The notes beneath the pieces are model-generated. The model was not told the DNA's origin. It did not search any database and was given only the letters and a program-made list of their open reading frames with translations. This document shows, one piece after another, positions 52,259 to 60,335 of a stretch of DNA of 64,000 nucleotides. The first letter of the stretch is position 1. The number at the start of each line of letters is the position of its first letter. This stretch comes from Bacillota bacterium (GTDB lineage Bacteria > Bacillota > Clostridia > Acetivibrionales > DTU013). The stretch spans positions 31,131-95,130 of the forward strand of contig JAFABI010000007.1 of the NCBI GenBank assembly GCA_023426125.1, written 5' to 3'. The position numbers and the translations under genes are program-made.

Positions 52259-53033
52259 AAGGGCGCGAATGGGGCTTCCACTGGATGACGTACTCATTAT
52301 CGACTGTCATTGCCATATGGGGAACTGGCACAATTTTCACACACCGGAGAGCTCTCCCCAGGGGATGCTGACCAGTATGGATGCGCTTGGCGTCGGAATT
52401 GCATGCGTTACCCATCACTCGTCCATCGGTCCTGATTACCGGTATGGGAACGACATGGTGCAAGCTGCAATAAATGCATACCCTGATAGATTTATAGGGT
52501 ATGTAACACTAAACCCCAACTATCCGGAGGACATGAAAAATGAGATCGACCGGTGCTTTGCCATGGAAGGGATGAAAGGGATCAAGCTGCACCCCGACAT
52601 GCATGGTTGTCCTATTGATTATAAAAACTACCACACTGCCTATGAAGCTGCAGATGAAAAACGCTGCCCCGTTCTGATACATGTCTGGGGGCAGGCAGAG
52701 GTTGCAACGGTCGGCAGGCTTGCCGGACAGTATCCGGGAGCGGGCTTTATCATGGGACATGCAGGTGCCGACATAAGGGCAATGGAAGATGCAATCGAAA
52801 TTGCCAACATGTGTCCTAATGTATACCTGGATCTGGCGATTTCCATGGCCCGTGAAGGTAATGTGGAATGGCTTGTGAAGGAAGTGGGAGCAAAGAAGGT
52901 GCTTTATGCCTCCGATATGCCGTTTTTTGACCCCAGGCCTGCTTTCGGCAGGGTGGCGCTGGCGGAAATAAGCGATGAAGAGAAACGGGATGTATTCGGA
53001 CTGAACATGAAGAGGCTGCTTTCCCCGGGATAG
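52242..53033 (+). CDS. Amidohydrolase-2-family metal enzyme (pair 1, catalytic member)
   Basis: 263 residues. All family ligands are visible: H-x-H in IIDCHCHMG (~19-27), His in VLIHVWGQ (~144), His in IMGHAGAD (~172) and Asp in LYASDMPFFDPR (~223). A KLHPD segment near 108-112 matches the active-site Lys/His element of this family. It overlaps the degenerate partner gene by 17 bases, so the two are co-translated. Family members are decarboxylases, lactonases or hydrolases acting on acids and lactones; the substrate here is unknown. Confidence 0.88.
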   Translation: MSSIYERARMGLPLDDVLIIDCHCHMGNWHNFHTPESSPQGMLTSMDALGVGIACVTHHSSIGPDYRYGNDMVQAAINAYPDRFIGYVTLNPNYPEDMKNEIDRCFAMEGMKGIKLHPDMHGCPIDYKNYHTAYEAADEKRCPVLIHVWGQAEVATVGRLAGQYPGAGFIMGHAGADIRAMEDAIEIANMCPNVYLDLAISMAREGNVEWLVKEVGAKKVLYASDMPFFDPRPAFGRVALAEISDEEKRDVFGLNMKRLLSPG

Positions 53034-53160
53034 TTTCTTCTTGAAAATGTTAAATTTTTGAGCGGATTGGTCCAGAAATGAGGAAGCCGATCCTGTATAA
53101 TTGCCATGTGAGGCGAAGTTACAGCAACCACATTTTACAAATAAGTCAGGTGGTGTTCTT

Positions 53161-53901
53161 TTGAATATATTTGATGTCAATACCTGCTTCGGCTTCTATC
53201 CACGGCAGAACATAGATGCCTCTCCCGGCGCGCTGCTTTCCTCCCTGGAAAGCGAAGGTATAGCCAGGGCGCTGGCTTATTCAATGAAAGGCGTGTTTTA
53301 CGATTACAGCGGGGGCAACGAAGAAACTCTGGAAATTTGCGAAAAATACGGCAGCCTGTTTCCTGTTGCAACGGTTGATCCCAGAAAAGCATATGATTTT
53401 GAAAGGGAAGTTGCCGCTATCGCAGAGCAAGGCTTCAAGATCGTCCGGCTATTCCCGGAAATACAGGGCTGGAGTGTGGAGCAGAGGGTATTTTCCCTGC
53501 TTTTGAAGGCTCTGGAGGACTACGGGCTGCCGCTGATCATCAATGAATCACCCGGCAAGCTTTACAAGCTGACGGATAGTATCCGTATTCCGATTATTTT
53601 TCTTTCCTGCCACTACTACAGTCTCCACGAAACGCTGGCTGTTTTCAGAGAACGGACGAATTATTACGCAGAGACAAGACACCTTTTGGCGCCTGACTCG
53701 GTGGAATACTTTATCGAAAAAATCGGGGCAGACAGGCTTGTTTTCGGTTCAAACAGTCCTTTCGATTATGCGGGCAGCGCGGTGCAGCGGATCATGCATG
53801 CGGATATTTCCGAGAGTGCGAAGAACTCCATATTCAGCGGAAATCTGGAGAGAATTCTTCAGCAGTCTCCGGCACAGGGAGGAACCCATGAGAAAGATTG
53901 A
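53161..53901 (+). CDS. Amidohydrolase-2-fold protein, metal site lost (pair 2, first member)
   Basis: 246 residues from TTG 53161 with AGGTGG at seven bases. Ligand positions are replaced: H-x-H is D-V-N-T-C (~4-8), strand-5 His is Asn in LIINESPG (~125), the strand-6 region is FLSCHYY (~147), and the catalytic Asp is Asn in FGSNSPFD (~194). The fold features (IFDVN start, KIVRLFPE, terminal NLERIL) remain. It overlaps the catalytic partner gene by 14 bases. It is separated from pair 1 by 127 bases. Confidence 0.8.
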   Translation: MNIFDVNTCFGFYPRQNIDASPGALLSSLESEGIARALAYSMKGVFYDYSGGNEETLEICEKYGSLFPVATVDPRKAYDFEREVAAIAEQGFKIVRLFPEIQGWSVEQRVFSLLLKALEDYGLPLIINESPGKLYKLTDSIRIPIIFLSCHYYSLHETLAVFRERTNYYAETRHLLAPDSVEYFIEKIGADRLVFGSNSPFDYAGSAVQRIMHADISESAKNSIFSGNLERILQQSPAQGGTHEKD

Positions 53902-54637
53902 TGTTCATGCTCACTACGGCAAATGGCCTTTTGCGGGAAGAGATGCGTCCATTGACGATTTTGACAGGGCTGTCGAAGAATATGAAACCGATGCTTTTTT
54001 CATCTCCTCTTCCAGTGCGATCATGTATGATTTCGTAGAGGGAAACAGGGAGCTTTTTGATGCGATAAGCGGCAGAAGCAGTTTATATGGCTATGTTGTG
54101 ATCAATTCCAATTATCCCCGGGAATCCATGGAGGAAATCAGGAAGTATGAACAGCATCCCGGATTCATCGGCGTCAAATACCACCCGGATTACTGCAGGA
54201 AGCCGGCTGACAGTGAAGAGCTGTATAAGCTTTACGCCTACATGGAGGCTCAGGAAATCCCCATGCTGATACACACCTTCGGTGACGGCCTGTCTTCTCC
54301 CATGAAGCTTGTAAGCGTCAACAAGGCCTTTCCCGGACTCAAGATCGCAGCGGCGCATATGGGAGGCGACAGATATGATCTGGGCATCCTCCTGGCTCAG
54401 AATACCAATGACAGTATCGTCCTTGAGATCTGCGCCACCTATACGGTCCGGGATAAGATCAGGCTCGCTGTTGACGGAGCGGGTATCGGCAGGGTGATGT
54501 ACGGGACGGATTATTCGCTTTTTGATCCTTCCTATACAATCGGTGCAGTTGAATCTTCCGTGCTGTCTGAAAAAGAGAAGGAATGCATATACCGGCTTAA
54601 TGCCCAGCGTTTCTTCAGCCGTTATCAGGGCAAGTAA
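53888..54637 (+). CDS. Amidohydrolase-2-family metal enzyme (pair 2, catalytic member)
   Basis: 249 residues from ATG 53888 with GGGAGG before it. Ligands: H-x-H in IDVHAHYG (~4-11), His in MLIHTFGDG (~127), His in AAAHMGGDR (~156), Asp in MYGTDYSLFDP (~205). KYHPDYC near 98-104 parallels KLHPD of the pair-1 enzyme, but the two enzymes are clearly diverged. The gene ends four bases before the palindrome at 54641. As with pair 1, a 14-base overlap ties it to a ligand-less paralog. Confidence 0.88.
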   Translation: MRKIDVHAHYGKWPFAGRDASIDDFDRAVEEYETDAFFISSSSAIMYDFVEGNRELFDAISGRSSLYGYVVINSNYPRESMEEIRKYEQHPGFIGVKYHPDYCRKPADSEELYKLYAYMEAQEIPMLIHTFGDGLSSPMKLVSVNKAFPGLKIAAAHMGGDRYDLGILLAQNTNDSIVLEICATYTVRDKIRLAVDGAGIGRVMYGTDYSLFDPSYTIGAVESSVLSEKEKECIYRLNAQRFFSRYQGK

Positions 54638-54640
54638 GCA

Positions 54641-54700
54641 TGACAAGGGGACGGGGTTGTTGTCACACGGACGTGTGACAACAACCCCGTCCCCTTGTCA
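54641..54700. terminator. Perfect 60-bp palindrome at convergent gene ends
   Basis: Two 29-base arms match exactly around a two-base centre GA. It starts TGACAAGGGGACGGGG and ends as its reverse complement. The last three bases are the stop codon of the DUF72 gene on the minus strand. It can form an extremely stable hairpin on both strands and resembles dispersed GGGGACGG-type palindromes seen in other Clostridia. It likely terminates or protects both convergent mRNAs. Confidence 0.85.
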
Positions 54701-55465
54701 CGTCAGGAGGTCTGCCATCATATGCGCATTTTCCACAGCCTGGCCCTTGGGATGATTGTTAAAGGCAATCACGGTGAGAGCGGAGTTTTGTTCAAACTTC
54801 GTGATTCCGGGGAGCCATTCCATAAGCTCATTGCGGTCATAGAGATAATCATAACGTTCAGACCCTTCTCCGCCATACCATTTTTCAGCATTTCGCCCGT
54901 GCAAGCGCAGGTAGGATATCTGCGAGGTCGTCGCCAGTATCTTACCGAGAAGCCCTTTCAATTTCGGCTCATCGACGCATACAAAGCCCAGATCTTCCTT
55001 TTTTAACAACTCGGCCACTTCCGGACGGATCCATCCGCTGTTCCTGAATTCCACATTGATAGGAACGTGTGGGAACCATTGCCGCAGCTGCTTCAGCCTG
55101 TCCAGGTTTTCAGGAGTATGGTGGAAGGAGTAGGGAAATTGGGCAAGGAGGCATATCAGCCGTCCCGATTCCAGCAGTGGCTGTATGGAATAAGAAAACC
55201 CTTCGGCCAGCTTTTCATCCGGCGATTCCATATGGGTAAAGCCCTGAAAAAGCTTCACCGCCGTCCTGAACCGGTCGGGCGTTCTTTTCACAATGCTTTC
55301 AAACAGCTGCAGCCTTGGCATGTGGTAGAAGCTTGAATTGATTTCCACGAAATCAAAAAGGGCGCAATAATGCTCCAGCATGTTCGCATCCCTGGTCCCG
55401 GCCGCCGGATAAACCGGTCCGACCCATTCCTTATAGGAATAACCGCAGGTTCCGATATAAATCAT
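54698..55465 (-). CDS. DUF72 (YecE) family protein
   Basis: 255 residues. IGTCGYSYKEWVGPVYP at the start, FVEINSSFYHMP (~38-49), VEFRNSGW (~137-144), FVCVDEP (~160) and YLRLHGR (~182) are all DUF72 hallmarks. The family has a TIM-barrel fold of unknown function. Its stop codon is embedded in the 60-bp palindrome. It is convergent with the amidohydrolase operon and divergent from the SOS-regulated dinB operon. Confidence 0.92.
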   Translation of the reverse strand: MIYIGTCGYSYKEWVGPVYPAAGTRDANMLEHYCALFDFVEINSSFYHMPRLQLFESIVKRTPDRFRTAVKLFQGFTHMESPDEKLAEGFSYSIQPLLESGRLICLLAQFPYSFHHTPENLDRLKQLRQWFPHVPINVEFRNSGWIRPEVAELLKKEDLGFVCVDEPKLKGLLGKILATTSQISYLRLHGRNAEKWYGGEGSERYDYLYDRNELMEWLPGITKFEQNSALTVIAFNNHPKGQAVENAHMMADLLT

Positions 55466-55526
55466 AGCATCCTCTCCAACCCATTGTGATGTATTATTTT
55501 ACCACAAATATTTCTTCAAAATACGC

Positions 55527-55556
55527 TTTACAGAAGGCTTGTACGCGTATTATAAT
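55527..55556 (+). promoter_or_regulatory. Promoter of the dinB operon
   Basis: TTTACA, 18-base spacer, TATAAT. The LexA box begins nine bases downstream of the -10. Confidence 0.65.
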
Positions 55557-55564
55557 GATTGTTG

Positions 55565-55578
55565 CGAACAAATGTTCG
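55565..55578. promoter_or_regulatory. LexA/DinR SOS box
   Basis: CGAACAAATGTTCG is a perfect palindrome and an exact fit to the Gram-positive consensus CGAAC-N4-GTTCG. It overlaps the expected transcription start of the polymerase operon. Confidence 0.85.
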
Positions 55579-55612
55579 ATACCACCGTTTTTATGGCAAG
55601 GTTGTGATTGTA

Positions 55613-55870
55613 ATGAAGTACCTTAATAGAATAACCCGTACCCTGGTAGATTTCAACCCTGGGGAAATACCCAGTCCGGCTTTTTTTATCTTTGACGGCA
55701 AAAGGGTGAGGGTGAAGCGTATCATCTCCCAAATGTCTGTAAGAAAGACCTTCGACAATTGCATCCTGTACAAGTGCGAGATCGAAGGTGAAATTGCGGC
55801 GTTCAAAGTCGTGGAACTGCGATGGGACAAGGACAAAGACCGGTGGTTCGTTGAAAAGATAGGTGAGTAG
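55613..55870 (+). CDS. Small conserved protein preceding Y-family polymerase
   Basis: 85 residues, ATG 55613. All-beta pattern with PSPAFFIFDGKRVRVKRIIS and a WDKDKDRWFVEKIG end, like the small DUF6504-type proteins that accompany ImuB/DinB polymerases. It overlaps the polymerase gene by eight bases, so the two are translated together under LexA control. The molecular role is not known. Confidence 0.65.
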   Translation: MKYLNRITRTLVDFNPGEIPSPAFFIFDGKRVRVKRIISQMSVRKTFDNCILYKCEIEGEIAAFKVVELRWDKDKDRWFVEKIGE

Positions 55871-57098
55871 CTTGCAGAGTGTTCTCCATGTTGACCTCAA
55901 CTCTTTTTACGCCAATTGTGAAATTATTGCCAGCGGGGGCAAATATACCTATGACAGCAAATTGATTGTCACCGGCAACCCGGATGCACGGTGCGGAATT
56001 ATCCTGGCGGCGTCTTACCCGGCGAAAAAATACGGCGTAAAGGCGGGCATGACCATGGCGGATGCGCGAAACCTTTGTCCCGGCGCTGTTTTCGTAAGGG
56101 CCAGGTTTCCGTTGTATTTTCGAAAGTCAAAAGACTTCATGGCAATTTTACGTGACTATTCGCCTATGATCGAAAGCGGCGGCATGGATGAAGCCTACCT
56201 GGATTATACCGGCTGTGAAGGGCTCCTGGGACCTGCGGTTGAGACTGCGCATGCCATAAGGAACAGAGTCAAGCGGGAGACCGGTTTGACAGTATCCGTC
56301 GGCGTATCCTACAACAAGCTTCTGGCCAAAATGGGCTCCGATTATAAAAAACCGGACGAGGTAACGGTGATCACCCCGGACAACTTTCAGGAGTTAATCT
56401 GGCCGCTGCCTGTGAACAACCTGATATCCGTCGGCAGGCAAAATGCGGATAAGCTTGCGGCGATGAGTATCCGGACGATCGGAGACCTCGCAAATACACC
56501 GGTTAAAATCCTGAAAGAGCGATTCGGTGTCAACGGTGTGGTGATGTATATGTATGCCAACGGTATAGACAATAGCCAGGTGCGCAATAAGCCTGACCCG
56601 GTCAAAGGGATAGGCAATGGCAGCACGCTGCCTAATGACGCCCAAACACTGGACGAGATCAAAGTCATGCTTCTGGTACACTGCGAGCAGGTTGCAAAAC
56701 GGCTGAGGGAAATAAACAAAGCCTGCCGGGTTGTACAAATCGGTTTCAGAGATACAAGGCTTAAAACAAAGCAGCACCAAATGACATTGCCTGTTCCTAC
56801 CGACCTCACGGAGGATATCTATTATGCGGCGGCAAAGCTTGCCTTTGAGCTCTGGAACGGTGAAAAGGTCCGGCAAATACGCATCAGAGTCACCAGGCTG
56901 ACCGAGGCGGACGATTACGAGCAGCTTTCGTTTTTTCCCGAGGAAAAACGGATAAAAAAACGCCATCTGGACCAGTGCATCGACCAACTGCGGAAACAGT
57001 ACGGCAACAATTCCGTTTGCAGAGGGTCGGTCATTGCCGAAGGGCTGGAGCATGGCATCTGGTATGAGGATGTGCCGTTTTCATTCCCCCAAGTTTAA
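55863..57098 (+). CDS. Y-family DNA polymerase (DinB/UvrX-like)
   Basis: 411 residues. Active-site acids: Asp in HVDLNSFYANCE (~9-20) and the pair in GGMDEAYLDYTG (~101-112), plus YSPMIE just before. Also present are the helix-hairpin-helix thumb (IRTIGDLANTPV) and the little-finger domain (~240-360). It carries out translesion synthesis. The start could be GTG 55863 or TTG 55872; the latter has GGTGAG at four to five bases. It is downstream of a LexA box, so it is SOS-induced. Confidence 0.92.
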   Translation: MSSLQSVLHVDLNSFYANCEIIASGGKYTYDSKLIVTGNPDARCGIILAASYPAKKYGVKAGMTMADARNLCPGAVFVRARFPLYFRKSKDFMAILRDYSPMIESGGMDEAYLDYTGCEGLLGPAVETAHAIRNRVKRETGLTVSVGVSYNKLLAKMGSDYKKPDEVTVITPDNFQELIWPLPVNNLISVGRQNADKLAAMSIRTIGDLANTPVKILKERFGVNGVVMYMYANGIDNSQVRNKPDPVKGIGNGSTLPNDAQTLDEIKVMLLVHCEQVAKRLREINKACRVVQIGFRDTRLKTKQHQMTLPVPTDLTEDIYYAAAKLAFELWNGEKVRQIRIRVTRLTEADDYEQLSFFPEEKRIKKRHLDQCIDQLRKQYGNNSVCRGSVIAEGLEHGIWYEDVPFSFPQV

Positions 57099-57302
57099 CA
57101 CTGTTTTATTTTGCAGTGCATATTTTTTCATTTTACTTCTCCTGTCAGCACTAAAATTAATATGCTGCTTAGAGATATTGAGCCGCAGTTTCCGGAGTCA
57201 TCCCCTAGCTGCCCTTTTTGAGATTACCACAGGGGGAATTTAAGCGGCGGAGGGCTCCTTTCACTTATGTGCTGTCAAAACCAGGGAATACGGCTTTTGT
57301 GA

Positions 57303-57331
57303 TTGAAGTATCATTGCAATAAGTATATAAT
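57303..57331 (+). promoter_or_regulatory. Promoter of the secreted protein gene
   Basis: TTGAAG, 17-base spacer, TATAAT, 54 bases before the ATG at 57385. Confidence 0.6.
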
Positions 57332-57384
57332 AGCACAGGTTGGCTAAAATAGCATGCCAATACAAATTAATGGGAGGTAGTAAT

Positions 57385-58350
57385 ATGAGAAGTGCAAAAA
57401 CTATTTCTTCAGCTCTGATACTCTCAGTCATCATGCTGGTATCCATCGCACTCCCTGCAATGGCTTCAGAGGTTCCTGCAGACAAGTACGCTTATACCTT
57501 GTCCGACAAAGTAGGCACCCAATCTGAAAAAATTGAACTTGAGGAATACGACGATAACCAGGAGTTCAGAGATATTCTTGCTGAAGAAAAAAATGAGGTT
57601 GTTTTAGTGAAAGACGGCGCTGAAATTAAATTCACGCCTACGGAAAAGATGTCCGCCGCGGTGAGATATTATGATGTTGACGGCTGCTATGCGGGTAATT
57701 TGTTCTGGACGATAGACGGTTCGGAAGAAGCGGTAAGTGAAATCGGCGCGAACAAAACAGCGACAGTAAAGCTTCACAAACGTTATGGCGGCTATGACTG
57801 CGATCTTTATTACATATTTAGTTTTGGGGATAGCAATAAGACCAATATTATTTATAAGGTTGCCGACGGTTCAGCTTCGACACCCGCTCCGGAGCCTTCG
57901 ACGCCTGCCGTGCAGCTGCCGGAAACGGCAACAGCCGCCGTTACGACTTCAAAGGTTTTAGTGGATGGCAAGCAGGTTGCTTTTGAGGCATATAACATTA
58001 ACAGCAACAACTATTTCAAGCTCCGTGACATTGCCATGGCATTGAATGGAACCGCGAAAAGCTTTGAAGTGGCCTGGGACGGCAAGAATAACGCCATAAG
58101 CCTGACAGCGGGTAAAGCATATACCGCTGTGGGAGGAGAACTGGCGGTGTCTGCGAAGCCGACAGCCAAGCAGGCGACATTATCCACCTCCAAAATTTAT
58201 CTTGACGGTGAGGAAATACAGCTTACCGCATACACAATCGGAGGGAACAACTACTTCAAGCTTCGTGATTTCGAACAAGCAATCGGCATTGTTGTAGGCT
58301 GGGATCAGGAAACCAATACGGTAAGCATTGATACATCTGACGAAGAATAA
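57385..58350 (+). CDS. Secreted protein with copper-amine-oxidase-N-like repeats
   Basis: 321 residues from ATG 57385 (GGGAGG upstream). Signal peptide cleaved near AMAS. Residues ~20-165 are an unassigned beta-rich domain. A Pro/Ser/Thr linker (TPAPEPSTPAVQ) leads to two repeats of the Cu_amine_oxidN1 type: VLVDGKQVAFEAYNINSNNY + FKLRDIAMAL and IYLDGEEIQLTAYTIGGNNY + FKLRDFEQAI. In Clostridia this domain is found on surface proteins and does not imply amine oxidase activity. It is monocistronic, with its own promoter and terminator. Confidence 0.85.
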   Translation: MRSAKTISSALILSVIMLVSIALPAMASEVPADKYAYTLSDKVGTQSEKIELEEYDDNQEFRDILAEEKNEVVLVKDGAEIKFTPTEKMSAAVRYYDVDGCYAGNLFWTIDGSEEAVSEIGANKTATVKLHKRYGGYDCDLYYIFSFGDSNKTNIIYKVADGSASTPAPEPSTPAVQLPETATAAVTTSKVLVDGKQVAFEAYNINSNNYFKLRDIAMALNGTAKSFEVAWDGKNNAISLTAGKAYTAVGGELAVSAKPTAKQATLSTSKIYLDGEEIQLTAYTIGGNNYFKLRDFEQAIGIVVGWDQETNTVSIDTSDEE

Positions 58351-58371
58351 TGTTTATTCATCCATTGTTAA

Positions 58372-58417
58372 GAGAGGCTTGTAAGCCGGATTTTGGCTTG
58401 CAAGCCCCTCTTTTTTT
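58372..58417 (+). terminator. Strong Rho-independent terminator
   Basis: 16-base arms (GAGAGGCTTGTAAGCC / GGCTTGCAAGCCCCTC, two mismatches) with a seven-base loop and seven T. Confidence 0.88.
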
Positions 58418-58580
58418 ATCAGGACAGCTACGCCCGGATTCCACGCGTAACGCAAGCGGCGCAGCAGCACATATTTTCCGGGAGCTTTGGCATTATCTCC
58501 GGATTTCCGTAATTGATGTTGTGCAGAAAAAGTGCTATCATGATTTTATCACCATCTTATATACGGATTGGAGATATTCA

Positions 58581-60335
58581 ATGAGGTTAAAACTCTTCAA
58601 GCCCAGATTGTATATTTACCAGAAAGTACTGATCTTGTTTCTGTTATTGCTGATACCGATATTCATTGTTATCAGGATTACCAACGTGCTTGGCTCCAAT
58701 TACTTGAAGAATGAACTGTCAAAATCGGTAATGCTTAATGTGGATTTTTACATAAAACAGTTGGACAAGGATATGGCCCAAATCAAAAGACAACAGGTAC
58801 AAATGCTGCAAAACAGTGATGTGCTAAACTTGAAGAATTATCCTTATAATATAGAGCTGTTTGAATTTTACAAGTCAATAGAGAGAGTCAAAGAAAGACT
58901 ATCGGTTAAAATGGATTCAAGCAATTTTATTCTGAATGCAGGAATTTATATTGAGCCTATAAGCAAGACCATATCCGTACGGCATGGTGTTACGGACATG
59001 CCAAACGATGAGTTTGATAAAGTGGAAGGTTGTTTTAATAAAACAAGCAAAGCTTTCCTTAATTATTCTGAAGAAGGACTTTATCTCATAGAAGCATATC
59101 CTAAAAAAGGTGAAACGAATCTTAAGGATAGGCAGATCGTTGTTTACGCTGAGCTGTCTCAAGCAAAAATAATCGAAGGTCTGAGCAGCCTTAATGATTA
59201 TGACGGTTCCGGAAGTTTTCTGATTGATTTAAACAGAAATGTATCAATGAATACTGCAAATAGCGATATGGAGCTGCATGCTAAAATCCTTGACAGGTAT
59301 TCGGAAGTCAAAGATAAAGGAATTCATATGATGGAAATCGAGCACAATGAAAATAAGTTCTGGGTGGTTTTTAAAAAGTCGGAGCTTTTAGACATGGTAG
59401 TCTTTTCATATTTTTATGGCTCAGGTGTAATAAACGTAATAAACAGATTCAATCTGCTTTTTATTTTGTTATTTATCATTACCTTTGCAATGCTTTTCGT
59501 ATTTTCATTACTGCTCAACTTGATGGTGCATCGGCCTTTACATAAGCTTATGCACGTTTTCAAAGAGCTTGAGAATGGAAATATGGAGGTTTCTATCAAG
59601 CTGAAAAGAGAGGACGAATTCGGTTACTTGTTTAATGCGTTCAATACCATGGTAGAGCAGCTAAGGACGTCGATCCGTGAGAACTATGAACAGAAGCTGG
59701 CATTGAGACAGTCAGAGTTAAAGCAGCTCCAGTCACAGATGAACCCGCATTTCCTGTATAATTGCTTTTTTAATATCAGCCGTATGTGTAAAAGTGAGGA
59801 TTATGAAGACGCAATGATACTGGCACAGAAGCTTGGAAGCTATTACAGGTATATAACCCGGAACGGCGAAGAAGAAGTACCTTTAATTGTCGAATACCAA
59901 AATGCAAAAGATTATGTTGACATACAAAGTATCCGATTTGCAAACAGGATTAAAGTACATATGCCTGAAATTCCCCGGGAATACCAGAATATCAAGGTGC
60001 CGCGCCTCATTATACAACCGGTGCTGGAGAATGCTTATGAACATGCTTTTGAGAAGAGTGCGGAAGGCGGCGGCATTTTTGTTTCTTTAAACGGCGATAT
60101 CAATAGGTTCGCTGTCGTTATTGAGGATGACGGCAAGTTTTTAAGTGAGGAAGACCTTGAGGGACTCCGCACAAAACTGCTTAATCCTGAGTTAGCCATA
60201 GAAAAGACGGGAATTGTAAATGTTTGCAGACGATTACAGCTAAAGCATGAAAGAGGCAGCGGTCTATATGCTTCACGCAGCGAACAGGGCGGCTTGAAGA
60301 TTGAAATGGTGATTATTTGCAAAAAGGAGCAGTGA
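58581..60335 (+). CDS. YesM-type sensor histidine kinase
   Basis: 584 residues from ATG 58581 (GGAG at eight bases). First helix at ~13-36, a ~260-residue extracellular domain, second helix near 295-315, HAMP (~315-365), then His_kinase motif LKQLQSQMNPHFLYNCFFNI with phospho-His (~391) and an HATPase domain (IIQPVLENAYEHAFE, VIEDDGK). This is the LytS/YesM group that senses sugar availability in Bacillota. It pairs with the AraC-type regulator at 60336 whose ATG abuts the stop codon. Confidence 0.94.
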   Translation: MRLKLFKPRLYIYQKVLILFLLLLIPIFIVIRITNVLGSNYLKNELSKSVMLNVDFYIKQLDKDMAQIKRQQVQMLQNSDVLNLKNYPYNIELFEFYKSIERVKERLSVKMDSSNFILNAGIYIEPISKTISVRHGVTDMPNDEFDKVEGCFNKTSKAFLNYSEEGLYLIEAYPKKGETNLKDRQIVVYAELSQAKIIEGLSSLNDYDGSGSFLIDLNRNVSMNTANSDMELHAKILDRYSEVKDKGIHMMEIEHNENKFWVVFKKSELLDMVVFSYFYGSGVINVINRFNLLFILLFIITFAMLFVFSLLLNLMVHRPLHKLMHVFKELENGNMEVSIKLKREDEFGYLFNAFNTMVEQLRTSIRENYEQKLALRQSELKQLQSQMNPHFLYNCFFNISRMCKSEDYEDAMILAQKLGSYYRYITRNGEEEVPLIVEYQNAKDYVDIQSIRFANRIKVHMPEIPREYQNIKVPRLIIQPVLENAYEHAFEKSAEGGGIFVSLNGDINRFAVVIEDDGKFLSEEDLEGLRTKLLNPELAIEKTGIVNVCRRLQLKHERGSGLYASRSEQGGLKIEMVIICKKEQ

